Assembly: GCA_949825025.1 (NCBI GenBank)
Contig: OX463781.1
Coordinates: 29,087,192 to 29,151,191, forward strand
From: Siphlonurus alternatus
Lineage: Eukaryota > Arthropoda > Insecta > Ephemeroptera > Siphlonuridae
DNA: 64,000 nt
Direction of reading: 5' to 3'
A model generated the notes under the pieces. It was not told where the DNA came from and ran no database searches. It saw only the letters and a program-made list of their open reading frames with translations. Made by a program: the position numbers and the translations under genes. Below, in pieces: positions 11,326 through 22,546 of this stretch; the first letter of the stretch is position 1; each line of letters opens with the position of its first letter.

Positions 11326-14300
11326 ATATTATACCTGATTATTACCTGATCTTATTATTACCTGAACTTGACTTATTTTTGCAGGGATTACTATCATGGC
11401 ATTTTAAATTTCATCTAAATTTTTTCTTTGCACAACATGTTTTAGATTGACAACCTTTCTTGTAGTTGCAAAACACAAAACCTTGCTTTGAATTTGCTAA
11501 TGCTGCTGCTGATCTGAGACACTCTTTTCTTTGTCATGTGTGGTACGTCGTCTGAACTTAGAAATTGTTCATCTGCAACCTGGAATTCATTGCTAGGGTA
11601 TATAAATTGTAATCATACCCTTTAATTGTAAAAAAATGATAATAAAAAAAATTAAAAGTGTCTCTCAGTGTGAAAAAATCGTATTTTTTCAATCTGACTT
11701 GAATAATACAGAAAGAAATGTTTTAATAAAAAAAAATACTATATACACGCTATTAATGTTAAATTTGTATTTTTATCAATAAATTAAAAAGTGATATAGT
11801 TAAAATATTATTAAATTTACAATATTATTCTGTATATTTAATTTGCACCAGCCGGCAAGCTTTAAAAATATAAAGCTTTGGCTGGACAATAATGTATATG
11901 ATTAAAATGAAATAAAAAAAATATATATATATATATTATTATTTATTGCTATAATACGGCACAATTTCCAATAATTATTTTTCATTTTGCTTTGAGCACT
12001 TCTAGAAATGATCAAAACAGTGAGCAAAGCCCGAAATAAAAATTCTTGTCGGGGTTGCTTTTTTCGAGTTGGGCACTTTCAGAAATGAGCAAATTTAAAT
12101 GAGCAAAGCCCGATATAAAACTTCTCGTCGGGGATTGCTTTTTTCGATTTGAGCACTTCTAGAAATGTTCAAATTTAAATGAGCAAATCCCAAAATATTT
12201 GTTAATTTCGGGCTTTGCTCAAATCGCTAGGGGCACACCTAGGTTTAAAAACCTAAAATCGTTTAAAAACCTTCAAAATCTTGCTGCAAAACGCTGAGAC
12301 AATTTATAATTGCCGCACAATCAAAGTAAGCATAGCATATACAAAAATCGTTTGTTTGCGGCACAATTTTGAGTATGTTTTGGTATAAAATTAAAGATGC
12401 AATTTGAGATCTTGATACGGCATTAACTATAAATATACTTTGAATATTATATGATATATATTTGTTGTGAAAAATGGCGTTACTAACTTCCTTCTTTAAC
12501 GACGCGCGTGACGTCAGACAAACGACAGAAAAACAGACTTTATAAATAAAGTCAACTTCCCCTCCTGTGTTGGTCGCCCGCCCCTCTCCACTTACAAGGG
12601 GGTATTTCATCCGGGGGTATTTCGTCCGGGAGTATTTCGTCCGGGGATATTTCGTCCGGGAGTATTTCGTCCGGGGGTATTTCGTCCGGTCCGGGCGGGG
12701 ATATTTGGTCCGGGGGTATTTCGTCCGGGGGTATTTCGTCCGTGATTCGAAAAAGCACTCGCCTTCCATGCAAGAGGTGAAGAGTTCAAATCTCCTCTGG
12801 TTCATTTTACATTTTTAGTAGCACGAAGAATTAATTCAAACGTACGGGGTAAAATAATCTTATTTTTTCTTACAATATAATCATGTTATACTATTATAAG
12901 TCACACTTTTTCATATAAATACGCACTTACAAAAACTTTGCAAAAAAAAAAAAAAAAAAAAGCAAAAACCAAACAAAAAAAGCGTTTCATTCAATGATAG
13001 AAAAATTAATAAGAAATTATAAACAAAACTATTTTACCCCGTTTGAGTTAAAAATATGAAATAAACTTCTTCGTGCTACTAAAAATGTAAACTGAACCGG
13101 GGGAGATTTGAACCCTTCACCTCTTGCATGGAAGGCGAGTGCTTTTCCACTCGACCACGTACAGGCGTTATAGAAATGTTGAAATTAAAACTGTATTTAT
13201 TTTTCAATCCTTCCGTTACTGGTTTCAGCAGCAGCAAACAGGGGGTTGAAAAGACATTGATAAATTATGATTCAAGGGTCTTAATAAATTTAAATATTGA
13301 ATCCTACGGCATCCTACTATCTTCGTAGATAAGAAAAGAGGCTCAGTTTTAGGTTTAATAAAATAAATCAATAGATAATCAGCAGATACGGAAGGAGTCC
13401 AGTATGATAAATTTACACATTTTTATTGGCTGATTGATGCATGACGCGCCAATAATTTAAACAGAAAAGTTGGTGGCAGGACTTGATATTGCATCGATTG
13501 CATCTTCTCTTCAATTAAATGAAACTATTTGCGAAACAATTTCTATTATTTAAATATGATGAAAGGTACGTTTGTAATATTACTTATCTCCCAGTGTGTT
13601 TTTACAGTACGCGTATATGGAATAATGTGCATTTTTTAAGTTTTAAAACTAATAGGCTAGGCATTTGAAATTTTGAATTTTGGCTAGATTGTTTTTGATT
13701 GGCTACCTGTTATGCAGGTGCGTACAGGTATGCATATCTATAGTTAACCGAACCTGACATAGCGATGACGTCACTGGCGATGCGCCATCGCCTCCAGGTA
13801 AAGTGCATCTTTTAAATATGCATTTGAGCATACTTGCAGTGCTCAAAAAATTCGCATAAAATTCACACATGTATTTCTCAGCCCCCTCTTTCGATTAAGC
13901 CAATCAGATTCACGCATGCAAATTCCTCATTATGAAAATATTTATTTTTATTAATAAAAGAATTAACGTAAGTGTAATGAAATATATAATTAGTGCATGT
14001 TGAATTTATAAAATTTATCAAACACATTGCACCATGACTTTGTTTTGGGCTTGAGAGTTATTTCCCCGTAGATTTTTATTATAAAATAAATGTACAAATT
14101 ATATCCATAAACTGATATTGCCTTCTATTTTCTGGTTAACTTCACAAGCTATCTGGATTGAAGCCAAAAAAGTCTTAGTTGGGTCAGAGCGCGAGGTTAT
14201 GAAGCGTGTCAAGATTTACGTAAAAAAGCAAAACTTGTAATAAAAAAATGACAAAGATTTTTCACCAGTGTAAAAATTCTTTGAAAGAATAAAATGAAAG

Positions 14301-16931
14301 TTTTTCTTTTCATGTTATATTGTTACTTTTATGTGCTGTGTTGATCTATGTGTCCTTCAACATATTTTTATTTTAATTGCTATTTGAAAAAAAAGAAAAA
14401 GAAAACATAAAATATTTTTTCTCCTCTTTGTGCAACGTACTTTGAATCTTTTGAATTGAAATTGCATATCTGTTAGGCGTCAGGGTAAAGAAATACTGAC
14501 AAAATTTTTTATATGTAATATTTTTACTGACTAATATAATAAGTGTATAAAAAATAAAGATGGTATTTATTTTTATTATATAAAAAAATACATTATCTAA
14601 ATCTCTGTCATGGTTATGATAGTAACTAGTTTCATAAAGATTTTATTATTTTCAAATCAATAAAAATTTTCTTTAAAACATAATAGTTGCTGTTTGACAA
14701 AAAAATTATCTGAGAGATTTTAGACAAGAAATTTTTAATAACAGATTAACAGTAATTAATTTAATACTGTAATTTGGTATCAAAACTGTTACCAAATATT
14801 TTTAGCCTAAAATTTTTTTTGAATGCCACCAAACTCGCGTAATTTATGAAAAAAAAATCACGAAGTGGATGCATTCTCTTGCAAACATAAATTCGTGCAA
14901 CAATAACTTACTGATAAATCCACTCCATTTATTGGAAAATATTATATCAGTATCCTTATAGTTAGAATGAAAGCATCAAGAGTGTTTGTTGAAATTATAA
15001 ACCTTTTGCAACATGTAGCATAAAGCCTATAATTGCAACAAAACCTCTTGGTGCTTAGAACACTCCCATTCTGAGGTGACGATGCCGAGAAGCTGCATAT
15101 GACAGATAATTAATTTAGTGTCAAGTAGATTAATGTGATGGTTTAAGAAAATTATGTCTTCTTCTAGAATTTTAAACAACTTTGACAAAAGAAATCTTGA
15201 GGTGTTAAAAGTACCAAGCGAGCTTATATGCTGATATGTTTAATAAATGTATTTTATTTTCAGATAATGTTTGTTTAATAATGGTGTTTTCCACTAAAAC
15301 GTAAAAATATAAGGCTCTTATCACAGAAATAAAGTAATCTTAATTAACAACATTGAACTAATCCGCGTAGTCTTTTTTTATTTATTAACATTTAATAATT
15401 TCTTTTAATAAAGTTTTAATATTATATTTTAATAATTTTTTCATTCGGGAGTTTTACAAATTTGAATAATCTCACGTTTTAAGCAGATTAAATTTGTTTT
15501 TTTCTTCACAATGCATCTAAAAATTGACTTAATAATTCTATAAATAATTAAAAATATAATTATTTCAACACATTTTATCTTTCATAAGATTAAGGTATTA
15601 ATTATTAAATTAGAGTATAAATTAGCCTCTCAGAGACTATAGAATATGAGAGTGGGAAGATTGTAACTTAATCCCATATTGCTTATAATTCCGAGGATAA
15701 GGAGTTGGAGTGACAGGGTGAAATAAATAAGACCCAGAGACCTTTTGTGGGGGTGGAAATTGACATATTTCCTTCTAAGAATCTAGCAACAATTTCTAAC
15801 TGCGACAATGATGAGAATGACTTTCTATACTCACTCTTAATTTTTAGATATGAATGGATTTCAGTACTTTCTGTCAGTACAAATTTTTTTTAATTTGTTC
15901 TATCAGAAAGTACTGAAATCCATTCAATACATAAAAATTAAAAGTGATATAAAATAACACTTGATTATTATTGAACTCAATAATAAACGAGTATTATTTT
16001 ATATAAATTCCAAGTTACCAGGAAGGAAAAAGTATAGCAAAATGATTAATCATATCTGATCTATTTCCTTGTACGAATTTAGCCAAAAAAATTTATTGCG
16101 ACATTAGGGGAGAATGATTTTCTACTTGATAATAATCGAGTATTATTTTATTTAAATTCCAAGTGAACAGGAAGGAAAAGGTATTAAATTAATCATGAAA
16201 CCCCACGCACTTAATTTGGTGTGCTTCATTTTGTAACATAGGAGGCAGGAGCATGTTCATATAATTTTATTGTTTTGCTCTCACCCCCCTTTCCTGATGT
16301 ATTTGGAGGATATTGTTAGCGTTTCTCTGCTCTTATTTAACTATCAACACCCCATCCTTCTTTAAATTTGTGTCAATGGTGGTGAGCTGTGGTTTGTTCT
16401 TCCCGCAGTTCGTGGTGGAGATGGAAGGCAGCTTAGAGCCACTGGTGATTGGCATGCCACTCGTGATAGGCACCGTGCCGCTCCAACGGGCGTTCCGCGC
16501 ACTACTCCAGCCAGACCCGCTGCTGACCGGCTCTCCACTCACCAGGCTGACAAACCTCAAGTACAAGGGATTTCGTGAGTCATTTTTATTTTGGTTGTAA
16601 TGAAGTGCAACGAAAAATTTCGGTTGTAATTTAGGTACCGAAGAAATGATATAAGTTATAGTATATTGTCGTCACACCAACCGAGATCATGCAGCCGATC
16701 CAATTAATATTTTGGATTAAATTAGGGCCAAATTTAGGCTAATTAACGCCAAAGGTTTAAGAAGTAAGGCTAGAATGGTTTCAGACTAATTTTCCAGCTT
16801 TACATTACTAACTCAGTCTGCAAAAATAGAAAGACATTTCTTCATTTTTACATTCCGTACATGGCAGCATATTAAATTTTTTTGTTCAATGATATGCCAT
16901 GTGTATTATTGTGATGTCTTGGAAAGTTTTT

Positions 16932-17014
<83 letters not shown>

Positions 17015-18986
17015 TGTTATTTTATATGACAATATTGTCAACTCAACGTGAAAAACGTGCAATTAGATTGAAAATTCACAAAGGAATAAATTAATTATAA
17101 AATACACGTTGTCGCCACCATGCAGATATTCTACATTGCATTTACGTCATACTCCTGGCAAGTAGGCAGCACTGAGGTGGGTTGGAATGTACATACTTGC
17201 ATATAAACAAATTGTACATTATTTTTTATTCATCTTAACAGAATAAATCAGGTTTAAATACTGTAAGAATATATAACAATACACGATAGAACTCGTAGAA
17301 AAATTTACCCCCCCCCCCCCCCCAAAATATTAATGGTGGTCGCAGACAGATTAGCATGATTTCGCAGCGTATGATAAAAAAGTAAGAACCTATTTTGCGA
17401 TCAGGTGTACGCGCGCACACAGCTTCGTTATCGTATATATGTTTTCGTATATGATAAGAAATTTAGAACCGATTCTAAATAAGAAACGTACGATCGTAAG
17501 CTTACGATCGCAGAAATGAAAGTCTCTGTGCGACTTCCAAAAGTATTTTTTTATCATTGCTACTATGTTTTTAACACAATCTTGCCCACCACTTTCTCTT
17601 TTCCCTCCCCTCCTTCTGCAGCGAGCAGGTAGCGAATAACGTTGTACCTCCCCTCCCGAGTCCCACATAAACATAACCTCCATAAATTATTCTGTAACTG
17701 AATTGGCACATTCACTGCAGTGGCGCAGAATTTGAGTGGCACTGCAAGCCATGCAGAGAGAAAATTAATTTTAAAACTGAAATTGAGACTATTTAAAAAA
17801 AATATATATACATATATCCTTAAAATGAATCACAATAGTATAATTGTTATAACTTATAAACTAATTTGTGTGTTCAAATTAATTATCAAAAGAATAACTA
17901 CCACTTATGTGATATAGTGTTTTTACGCTTTGTACGTTATCCTCACCCAGTTTTAACCTTTGTTTTGTCTAAATGTATTGGGTGAAATAAATAAATAAAT
18001 AAAATAAATATAAAAGAAATAAACGAGCAGTTCTAAATGTATTTTATAACATTAAAGAAGGTTTTCTGACGAGGGTTCATTATAATAAATGGTAATTTAA
18101 TCTTATAATGTTAATGTTTTTATTATTGCAATGATAAATATTATCAGGCGAAGTAGACATAATAAGTTGATGTACTTTTACATACCATATGTATGCTGGG
18201 CAATCTCCGCCGCTCCTTGAACTTTTATGCAGCACCACACATTAACACTGACTTTAATAATTATGTAATAGAGTACACGCATATGCATATGCCTATTTTA
18301 GTAACTATAATTCAATAATGTACAATTTGCACAAAATTAGGAGTGAATACATCGAATTTTGTGCAAATTGTACATTATTGAATTATAGTTACTAAAATAG
18401 GCATATGCATATGCGTGTACTCTATTACATAATTATTAAAGTCAGTGTTAATGTGTGGTGCTGCATAAAAGTTCAAGGAGCGGCGGAGATTGCCCAGCAT
18501 ACATATGGTATGTAAAAGTACATCAACTTGTTTTTATTATTATCACTACACTTCAGGTGCACCTGAGTGATAATAATAAAAACATTAACATTATAATTCA
18601 GTGCTTAAGTTTCTCGACGTATTACAACAAAATCGACGAGTGGAAACAGTCCGGTAAGATTCAATTACCATTTATTATGTTATTATTACATTTAGAACTG
18701 CTCGTTTATTTGTTATAACTTATAAACTAATTTGTGTGTTCAAATTAATTATCAAAAGAATCTTGCTTTCCCTTTTAATTAATTACAATTTTGCCAAAGT
18801 AGAAAAGTACAGACAAGAGAAGAAATAATGAACGTAGAAAGTCAATTTCTTACCAAAGCAATTAAAAGGCGTGATTATTCATAAATTCACTAATTGCTTC
18901 AATTGGCTTGACATCTGTAATGAAAATTAATTTTAATAAAAAAATAACAACTTGTTATTTTTTTATATAGTATAATAATTATAATA

Positions 18987-19055
<69 letters not shown>

Positions 19056-20475
19056 TTTCTCAAATGAAATGTTGGAGAAATTAAATAAAAACAATTTTTA
19101 TCTCATTAAATTAAAAAATATATATAAATAAACTTGAACACAAAAAAAAAGTGTATTTTGTGAATGGTTAAATGTATAGTGAAATAAAATCAAAATTAAG
19201 ACCTGCATTTATGAATTTAATATTTAATTAAAATTATAATTTGCTTAAAATTTAATTTTGAATAATTCGTACAATATATTTTACTAATACTCTTCAAAAT
19301 TAAAATAAATGTGCATGTATTAACGTATTTACTGTACGTCATCAAGTTTCAAGTAAAAAGCTGCAGTTTAAAAAGTAATAATAATCCGTGGCTAGACTGA
19401 CGAGTAGTCATTAGCAATTCCTGACTGATGATTGATTGCAATGAAGTATACTTGAAAATGACTCTCATTATACTTGATGGCGGCTCCAAAATATCGATAG
19501 TTGATTTTTTTTTTTTATTGTGTAATCGCTTCTAATGACATCGTTAATATAATACTGACTCTCATGAAGAGATGACTGGCTTTGATTGAAATCGTCTGTG
19601 AACTCTGATCTTTATAAAACAAATATTAAAGTTATATCGAATAACATATCAATTTGTTTAAAAATCCCTTTTATTTTTTATTTTTACAATGAAAATTTTT
19701 AAATGACTATTATTTGATTTCAGCCGCTGTATTCAGCATGCCTTGTATATGGGGCCCTCGTCCTCTTGAGCAATATTTCCACCGAGAAGTATCGCGTAAA
19801 CCTGAGGATGGAGTGAGAGTTCTTGTACCAGGTGAAACGTTCGCCCCTCGTTACGTTTGTTATCGTAATCGAGACTCTGAACCTCCCAAACCGGGCGGTT
19901 CTGAGGAGCCCCTGACTGTGGAACCTCCGCCTCCACGACGGAGCAGAGCGTCTAGTCTGCAACCTACAGCAGCGCCACGCCCACATAATAACACTCGAAT
20001 CGCCCACTCTAGCTCGCAACTTGCTTTACAACCTCAACCGCTACATGAACCCATACATCGCACTCTAGCACAACTCAAAGCTTTCCATGGAGGAGTTATA
20101 CCAACTAGATCACTTCAAAATACACCAACACGACTTTTATCACCAAATAGACTTAATTCAATACCAGATCGTGCATTACCTTTAAATGTAGAAAACTTTC
20201 CTTTACAATTTCTTCAAAGTCCTTCATCATCTTTTTTATCAGTTAATACTCCAAAGAAAAGATCTTCTTCTTTTATTACTAAACCAGATTCAAGATCTCC
20301 CACTAAAGCAATATCTCAGGGAGAAGACACAGAGGAGAACGTGAAGTACTTCGAGAGATCTAGAAGTCTCCGACCAACTTCGTCGTCTTCTGACAGGTTT
20401 TGGGAATCAACCTCAGCTCCTCTGCAAGCCACACAGCGACTGCCAACCGCACCAGCAGTGATGAACTCGCAGTAG
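8653..20475 (+). CDS. Arrestin-domain-containing (alpha-arrestin) gene, 3' three exons (partial, 5' end outside window)
   Basis: Exons at 8653-8847 (phase 0 to 0), 16409-16574 (0 to 1) and 19724-20475 (completing a split Pro codon, ending in TAG). Joined, they encode the arrestin C-domain core: a VTYHSSKGFRHR strand, then SEVRRGRIPCGGSDTW, then PLPATFH, then DVDYRLD running straight into FVVEMEGSLEPLVIGMPLVIGTVPL-type sequence. This order and the closing VIGTVPL strand are typical of ARRDC proteins. These are adaptor proteins of membranes and endosomes that often recruit NEDD4-type ubiquitin ligases. The last exon gives a 250-residue Pro/Ser-rich, probably disordered tail. No PPxY motif was seen, although many relatives have one. 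The N-terminal arrestin domain and start codon are not in the window. Introns are 7.6 and 3.1 kb. The gene converges on the GH31 gene. Family assignment is from memory of conserved motifs. Confidence 0.85.
9868..10003 (-). repeat. 15-bp minisatellite, left arm of foldback copy 2
   Basis: Tandem units of CCGGACGAAATACCC with C/T variants, plus one longer variant unit carrying GGACCAAATATCCCCG and a CCGGACCGG junction. The same variant order appears inverted in the right arm. Confidence 0.9.
11218..11327. repeat. (AAAT)n microsatellite, foldback copy 2
   Basis: Same tract and length as at 229-338. Confidence 0.95.
12598..12739 (+). repeat. 15-bp minisatellite, right arm of foldback copy 2
   Basis: Tandem units of GGGGGTATTTCGTCC, mirror image of the left-arm array including the one GGGGATATTTGGTCC variant. 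The long frames across it (repeats of RGYFVRG or TKYPR type) come from the 15-bp period. Confidence 0.9.
12749..12806 (+). pseudogene. tRNA-Gly-like sequence, left arm copy, 3' part (5' part at 9834-9851)
   Basis: Same sequence as the right-arm relic, split after GTGGTCGAGTGAAAAAGC by the 2.9-kb foldback element. The 3' part keeps CTCGCCTTCCATGCAAG and GAGTTCAAATCTCC. Confidence 0.5.
13092..13161 (-). pseudogene. tRNA-Gly(UCC)-like sequence, right arm of outer foldback
   Basis: On the minus strand: A-box-like GTGGTCGAGTGG, then CTCGC-CTTCCAT-GCAAG, which fits an anticodon arm with UCC in the loop, then B-box-like GGGTTCAAATCTCC. Acceptor pairing is poor and there is no clean 3' end, so it is a tRNA-derived relic or SINE head. 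Confidence 0.5.
13931..15835. other. Intronic A+T-rich sequence, nothing recognised
   Basis: It lies in the long alpha-arrestin intron. No open frame, RNA gene or repeat family could be supported. Confidence 0.5.
15836..15940. repeat. Small palindrome
   Basis: GAATGGATTTCAGTACTTTC and GAAAGTACTGAAATCCATTC form the arms around a short T-rich loop. Confidence 0.7.
15985..16185 (+). repeat. Roughly 149-bp direct repeat pair
   Basis: CGAGTATTATTTTAT...AAATTCCAAGT...CAGGAAGGAAAA occurs at about 15988 and again at about 16137 with few differences. Confidence 0.65.
16409..16574 (+). CDS. Alpha-arrestin exon, end of arrestin C domain
   Basis: The acceptor is a pyrimidine-rich ttcttcccgcag and the donor is C|GTGAGT. 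It begins in phase 0 with FVVEMEGSLEP and contains VIGTVPL, the strand that usually closes the arrestin C domain. It ends one base into a codon, which the next exon completes as Pro. Confidence 0.85.
16936..17011. repeat. (GA)n microsatellite
   Basis: About 38 dinucleotide units in the alpha-arrestin intron. Confidence 0.95.
17845..18761. mobile_element. Large nested palindrome flanked by 51-bp direct repeats
   Basis: The core arms 18164-18339 and 18356-18530 are almost perfect (CCGCCGCTCCTTGAAC, ATGCATATGCCTATTTTAG). Weaker outer arms run at about 18023-18140 and 18570-18706. Outside these, TTATAACTTATAAACTAATT...ATCAAAAGAAT is directly repeated at 17845-17895 and 18711-18761. No ORF belongs to it. 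Confidence 0.7.
18992..19054. repeat. (TA)n microsatellite
   Basis: About 31 uninterrupted TA units in the last alpha-arrestin intron. Confidence 0.95.
19724..20475 (+). CDS. Alpha-arrestin last coding exon, disordered tail and stop
   Basis: The acceptor is tttgatttcag. It starts AVFSMPCIWGPRPLEQYFHRE after the split Pro and ends with the codons for NSQ and TAG. The tail is rich in Pro, Ser and Arg, with a short VEPPPPRRSR stretch. Base composition is banded: the first 350 bases and the last 150 are GC-rich, while 20090-20325 uses almost only A/T third positions. Confidence 0.85.
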
Positions 20476-20738
20476 GTGAAAAAAAAACACGTCAAACTTT
20501 CAAACTGAAAATTGTGTACAGGCTCAGTCAAAAAGATTGGAATATCTGATGTAATATTATTTTTATCGCAGTATCTTTGCTAAAATTACAAAATTTATGT
20601 AGACAAAATTAATTTATCGACACGGAATGAGCAAAATGTAAGAACGTCGTACAGTAAGAAGAAAATTATTTTAAAATAGTCATTATTTTTCTCTTCTACA
20701 AATCTTATCAACGTTTGATTGAGGCAGATCAATAATTC

Positions 20739-20744
20739 AATAAA
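20739..20744 (+). terminator. Candidate poly(A) signal of the alpha-arrestin gene
   Basis: AATAAA lies 264 bases past the TAG stop and is the first perfect hexamer I saw downstream. The A+T-rich background makes chance hexamers common. Confidence 0.35.
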
Positions 20745-22247
20745 AATTCAATATCAAAAATGTTCGTAGTTCTCCTTGTATGATGATTTGCACATGGAGC
20801 TCTGAAAATACTTTTTGGTAGTAATTTATTTCGTCTCGTCACAACCTCCTATATTGTTGCGACATGACACGTTCGTCTTTGATCTGAATGAAATCGTGCA
20901 CTTATTAGCACTCTCACAGCAGAGATTGCAGTCTTTTTGTCGAGAACTGTACAGTAAGAGAAAGAGAGAAATGATGAAAGAAAAACTCCATTGAAACAAA
21001 AAGTTTACTAGAACTCTTTAAAGGAAAAGTGTCAACTATCATCCTGTACTATTTTTTTGTGTTACAACTTGATTTTTTTTTAAAAGCAGCAGTATCTACT
21101 ACTTCCATCCTTGTGCTTTAAATATTAAAATTAAAAACTAAGCGAGATTTTAGTTATTAAAGTAAAACCTATTTGATGTTTTTTTACTATAAACTGTATT
21201 TTTAGTATATCTCGCTAATTTAGCTAAGACATAAAATGTGAAAAGGATTTTGCTTAGTTTGAAAGCAGAAGCGAGAGTCCTCTATCTTCCATTATAAATC
21301 TTATCGTTGTATAAAATCTAAGTGTTATTATCTCTATACATATGAACTGCCAGCATCCTTTTTTAAATACATTGCTTGTTATTAGCATAGAGTAAATGAA
21401 TATTTTCTATTACTTCTCCTTATTAAGTTTAAAAATAACTTGTACAAAATATGAAACTTATTAACTTTCAAAAATAACTTTTACTTTGAAAAGTGGCAAA
21501 ATGTGATTTACCGTTTTAAAGATATCGCTTACAGATTAGATTATATTCTCCTGTAAAACTTGTTACGAAGACGTTATAAAGCTGTGATTTATTTCATATA
21601 ATATATAGCAGCATTGCAGCACATAAAAACGGTGTGTGAAAAAATTAAAGTTATTATATATAAAAATTTATGGCTATGTTTCATTTTACCATAATCTTTT
21701 TATTACGAAAATGTAAAGTCTTGTCTAATTTATGTAATAAGTGCAGTATAATTAATGCAAATTATACATTTTTTATTGAACAAAGCATTAAATGTTTTGT
21801 TTATGCTATTATAGTGTTGTTGCTTACGTTTTTTTTTAATTTTAAATTATTTTTATGATTCAATTAAACATTTTAAACAAAATTTCAGAAGTTTTGATGC
21901 ACCGCATTACCTTAACTTTACCAGAGGGAGGGGTCCAAACGATTAACAACTCTTTAAAAGCGGAAAAAACATGCACAAGAGTGCCATAAAAAATTATGAA
22001 AAAATGAGTAATCCAAGCAACAAAAAAAAAAAAAAAAAAAGAAAAAAAAAAGAAAAAGTGAAGAAAAACACTAATTTAATTTTTTTCAACTACAGTTGGT
22101 CGTAAATAATTAAAAATTAATGGTCGTTTGACCCCCTTAGTGATGGGTGGGACAAAAAAGAAACCTTGTTATTGCGACAGTTAATAAAGTAAAATACAAA
22201 TACTTGTCAATGTATAATGAACACTTTGACAGATAAAGGAAAAAAAC
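20745..22247. other. Spacer between the convergent genes, left part
   Basis: A+T-rich, with a poly(A) run near 22021-22055. No gene is supported; a T-rich 62-codon open frame at 21670 is composition-driven. Confidence 0.5.
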
Positions 22248-22546
22248 CTTCAGATATTTTTTATTGTTTATTTGGATATAAATATAAATATCAACATTAT
22301 TGTCAATTTTTTATTATTATTATTTTCTTGAACACTCTTAAAACCGTATTTCAAAACGGAGTGACGTCATAGTCATGCAAATATTTAACACGCAAGCATA
22401 GGGAAAGATGTTGTATGACTATGACGTCACAGCATCTTTCCTCTCAATTTTGGGTTAAAAAAAACGTGAAAAAAAAATCACAATAATATATAACTCGAGG
22501 TCTTCTATCTAAATATAAAATATATGCAAAATAAAATCATGAAGGT
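22248..22546. mobile_element. Inverted-repeat element with paired TGACGTCA sites
   Basis: The outer CCTTCAGATATTTTTTATTG mirrors AAAATAAAATCATGAAGG. The inner GTGACGTCATAGTCATGCAA mirrors ATGACTATGACGTCAC around AACACGCAAGCATAGGGA. The segment at 24960-25165 is a decayed relative (ACATATTTGCATGACTATG). Confidence 0.55.

Larger units (their letters stand above)
9852..12748. mobile_element. Complete foldback element (copy 2) with minisatellite arms, 8-bp target duplication
   Basis: It is flanked by GAAAAAGC at 9844-9851 and 12749-12756. The arms are imperfect and about 1.2 kb. Outside is a 15-bp minisatellite. Next comes a 120-bp unique part with TGACGTCA. After a non-matching spacer come three roughly 105-bp subrepeats around AGCAAAGCCCGA, then an inner arm near 10900-11056 / 11680-11830. 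The loop (11057-11680) has (AAAT)n and a decayed minus-strand cysteine-rich coding fragment. Long arms built of tandem repeats are the classic Foldback plan; an 8-bp duplication also suits hAT or P superfamilies. It is inserted in the tRNA-like sequence of the outer foldback. Confidence 0.85.
9062..13930. mobile_element. Outer foldback element with long inverted arms and tRNA-like sequence in the arms
   Basis: The left arm (9062 to about 9851, resuming at 12749-12830 after an insertion) is the inverted match of the right arm (about 13055-13930). The ends are ATGAGGAATTTG and CAAATTCCTCAT. Each arm carries a TGACGTCA, and inside it a tRNA-Gly-like sequence. A short central loop (12830-13055) includes a poly(A) run. 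No transposase ORF is visible, so it is presumably non-autonomous. Target duplications are ambiguous (two or three A/T bases). It lies in the first alpha-arrestin intron of the window. Confidence 0.8.

Noticed and set aside
12263..12805. 180-codon minus-strand frame with TKYPR repeats (and shorter partners on both strands, also at 1578-1868)
   Set aside because: It is the 15-bp minisatellite, whose period is a multiple of three, read through an element arm; no protein features beyond the repeat.
18542..18660. Possible extra alpha-arrestin exon after ttatcactacacttcag
   Set aside because: The splice phases of 16574 and 19724 already join to a continuous protein, and this segment belongs to the palindromic element.
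20521..20560. Mariner-like end (GTCAAAAAGATTGGAATA)
   Set aside because: No matching inverted end or transposase remnant was found nearby.
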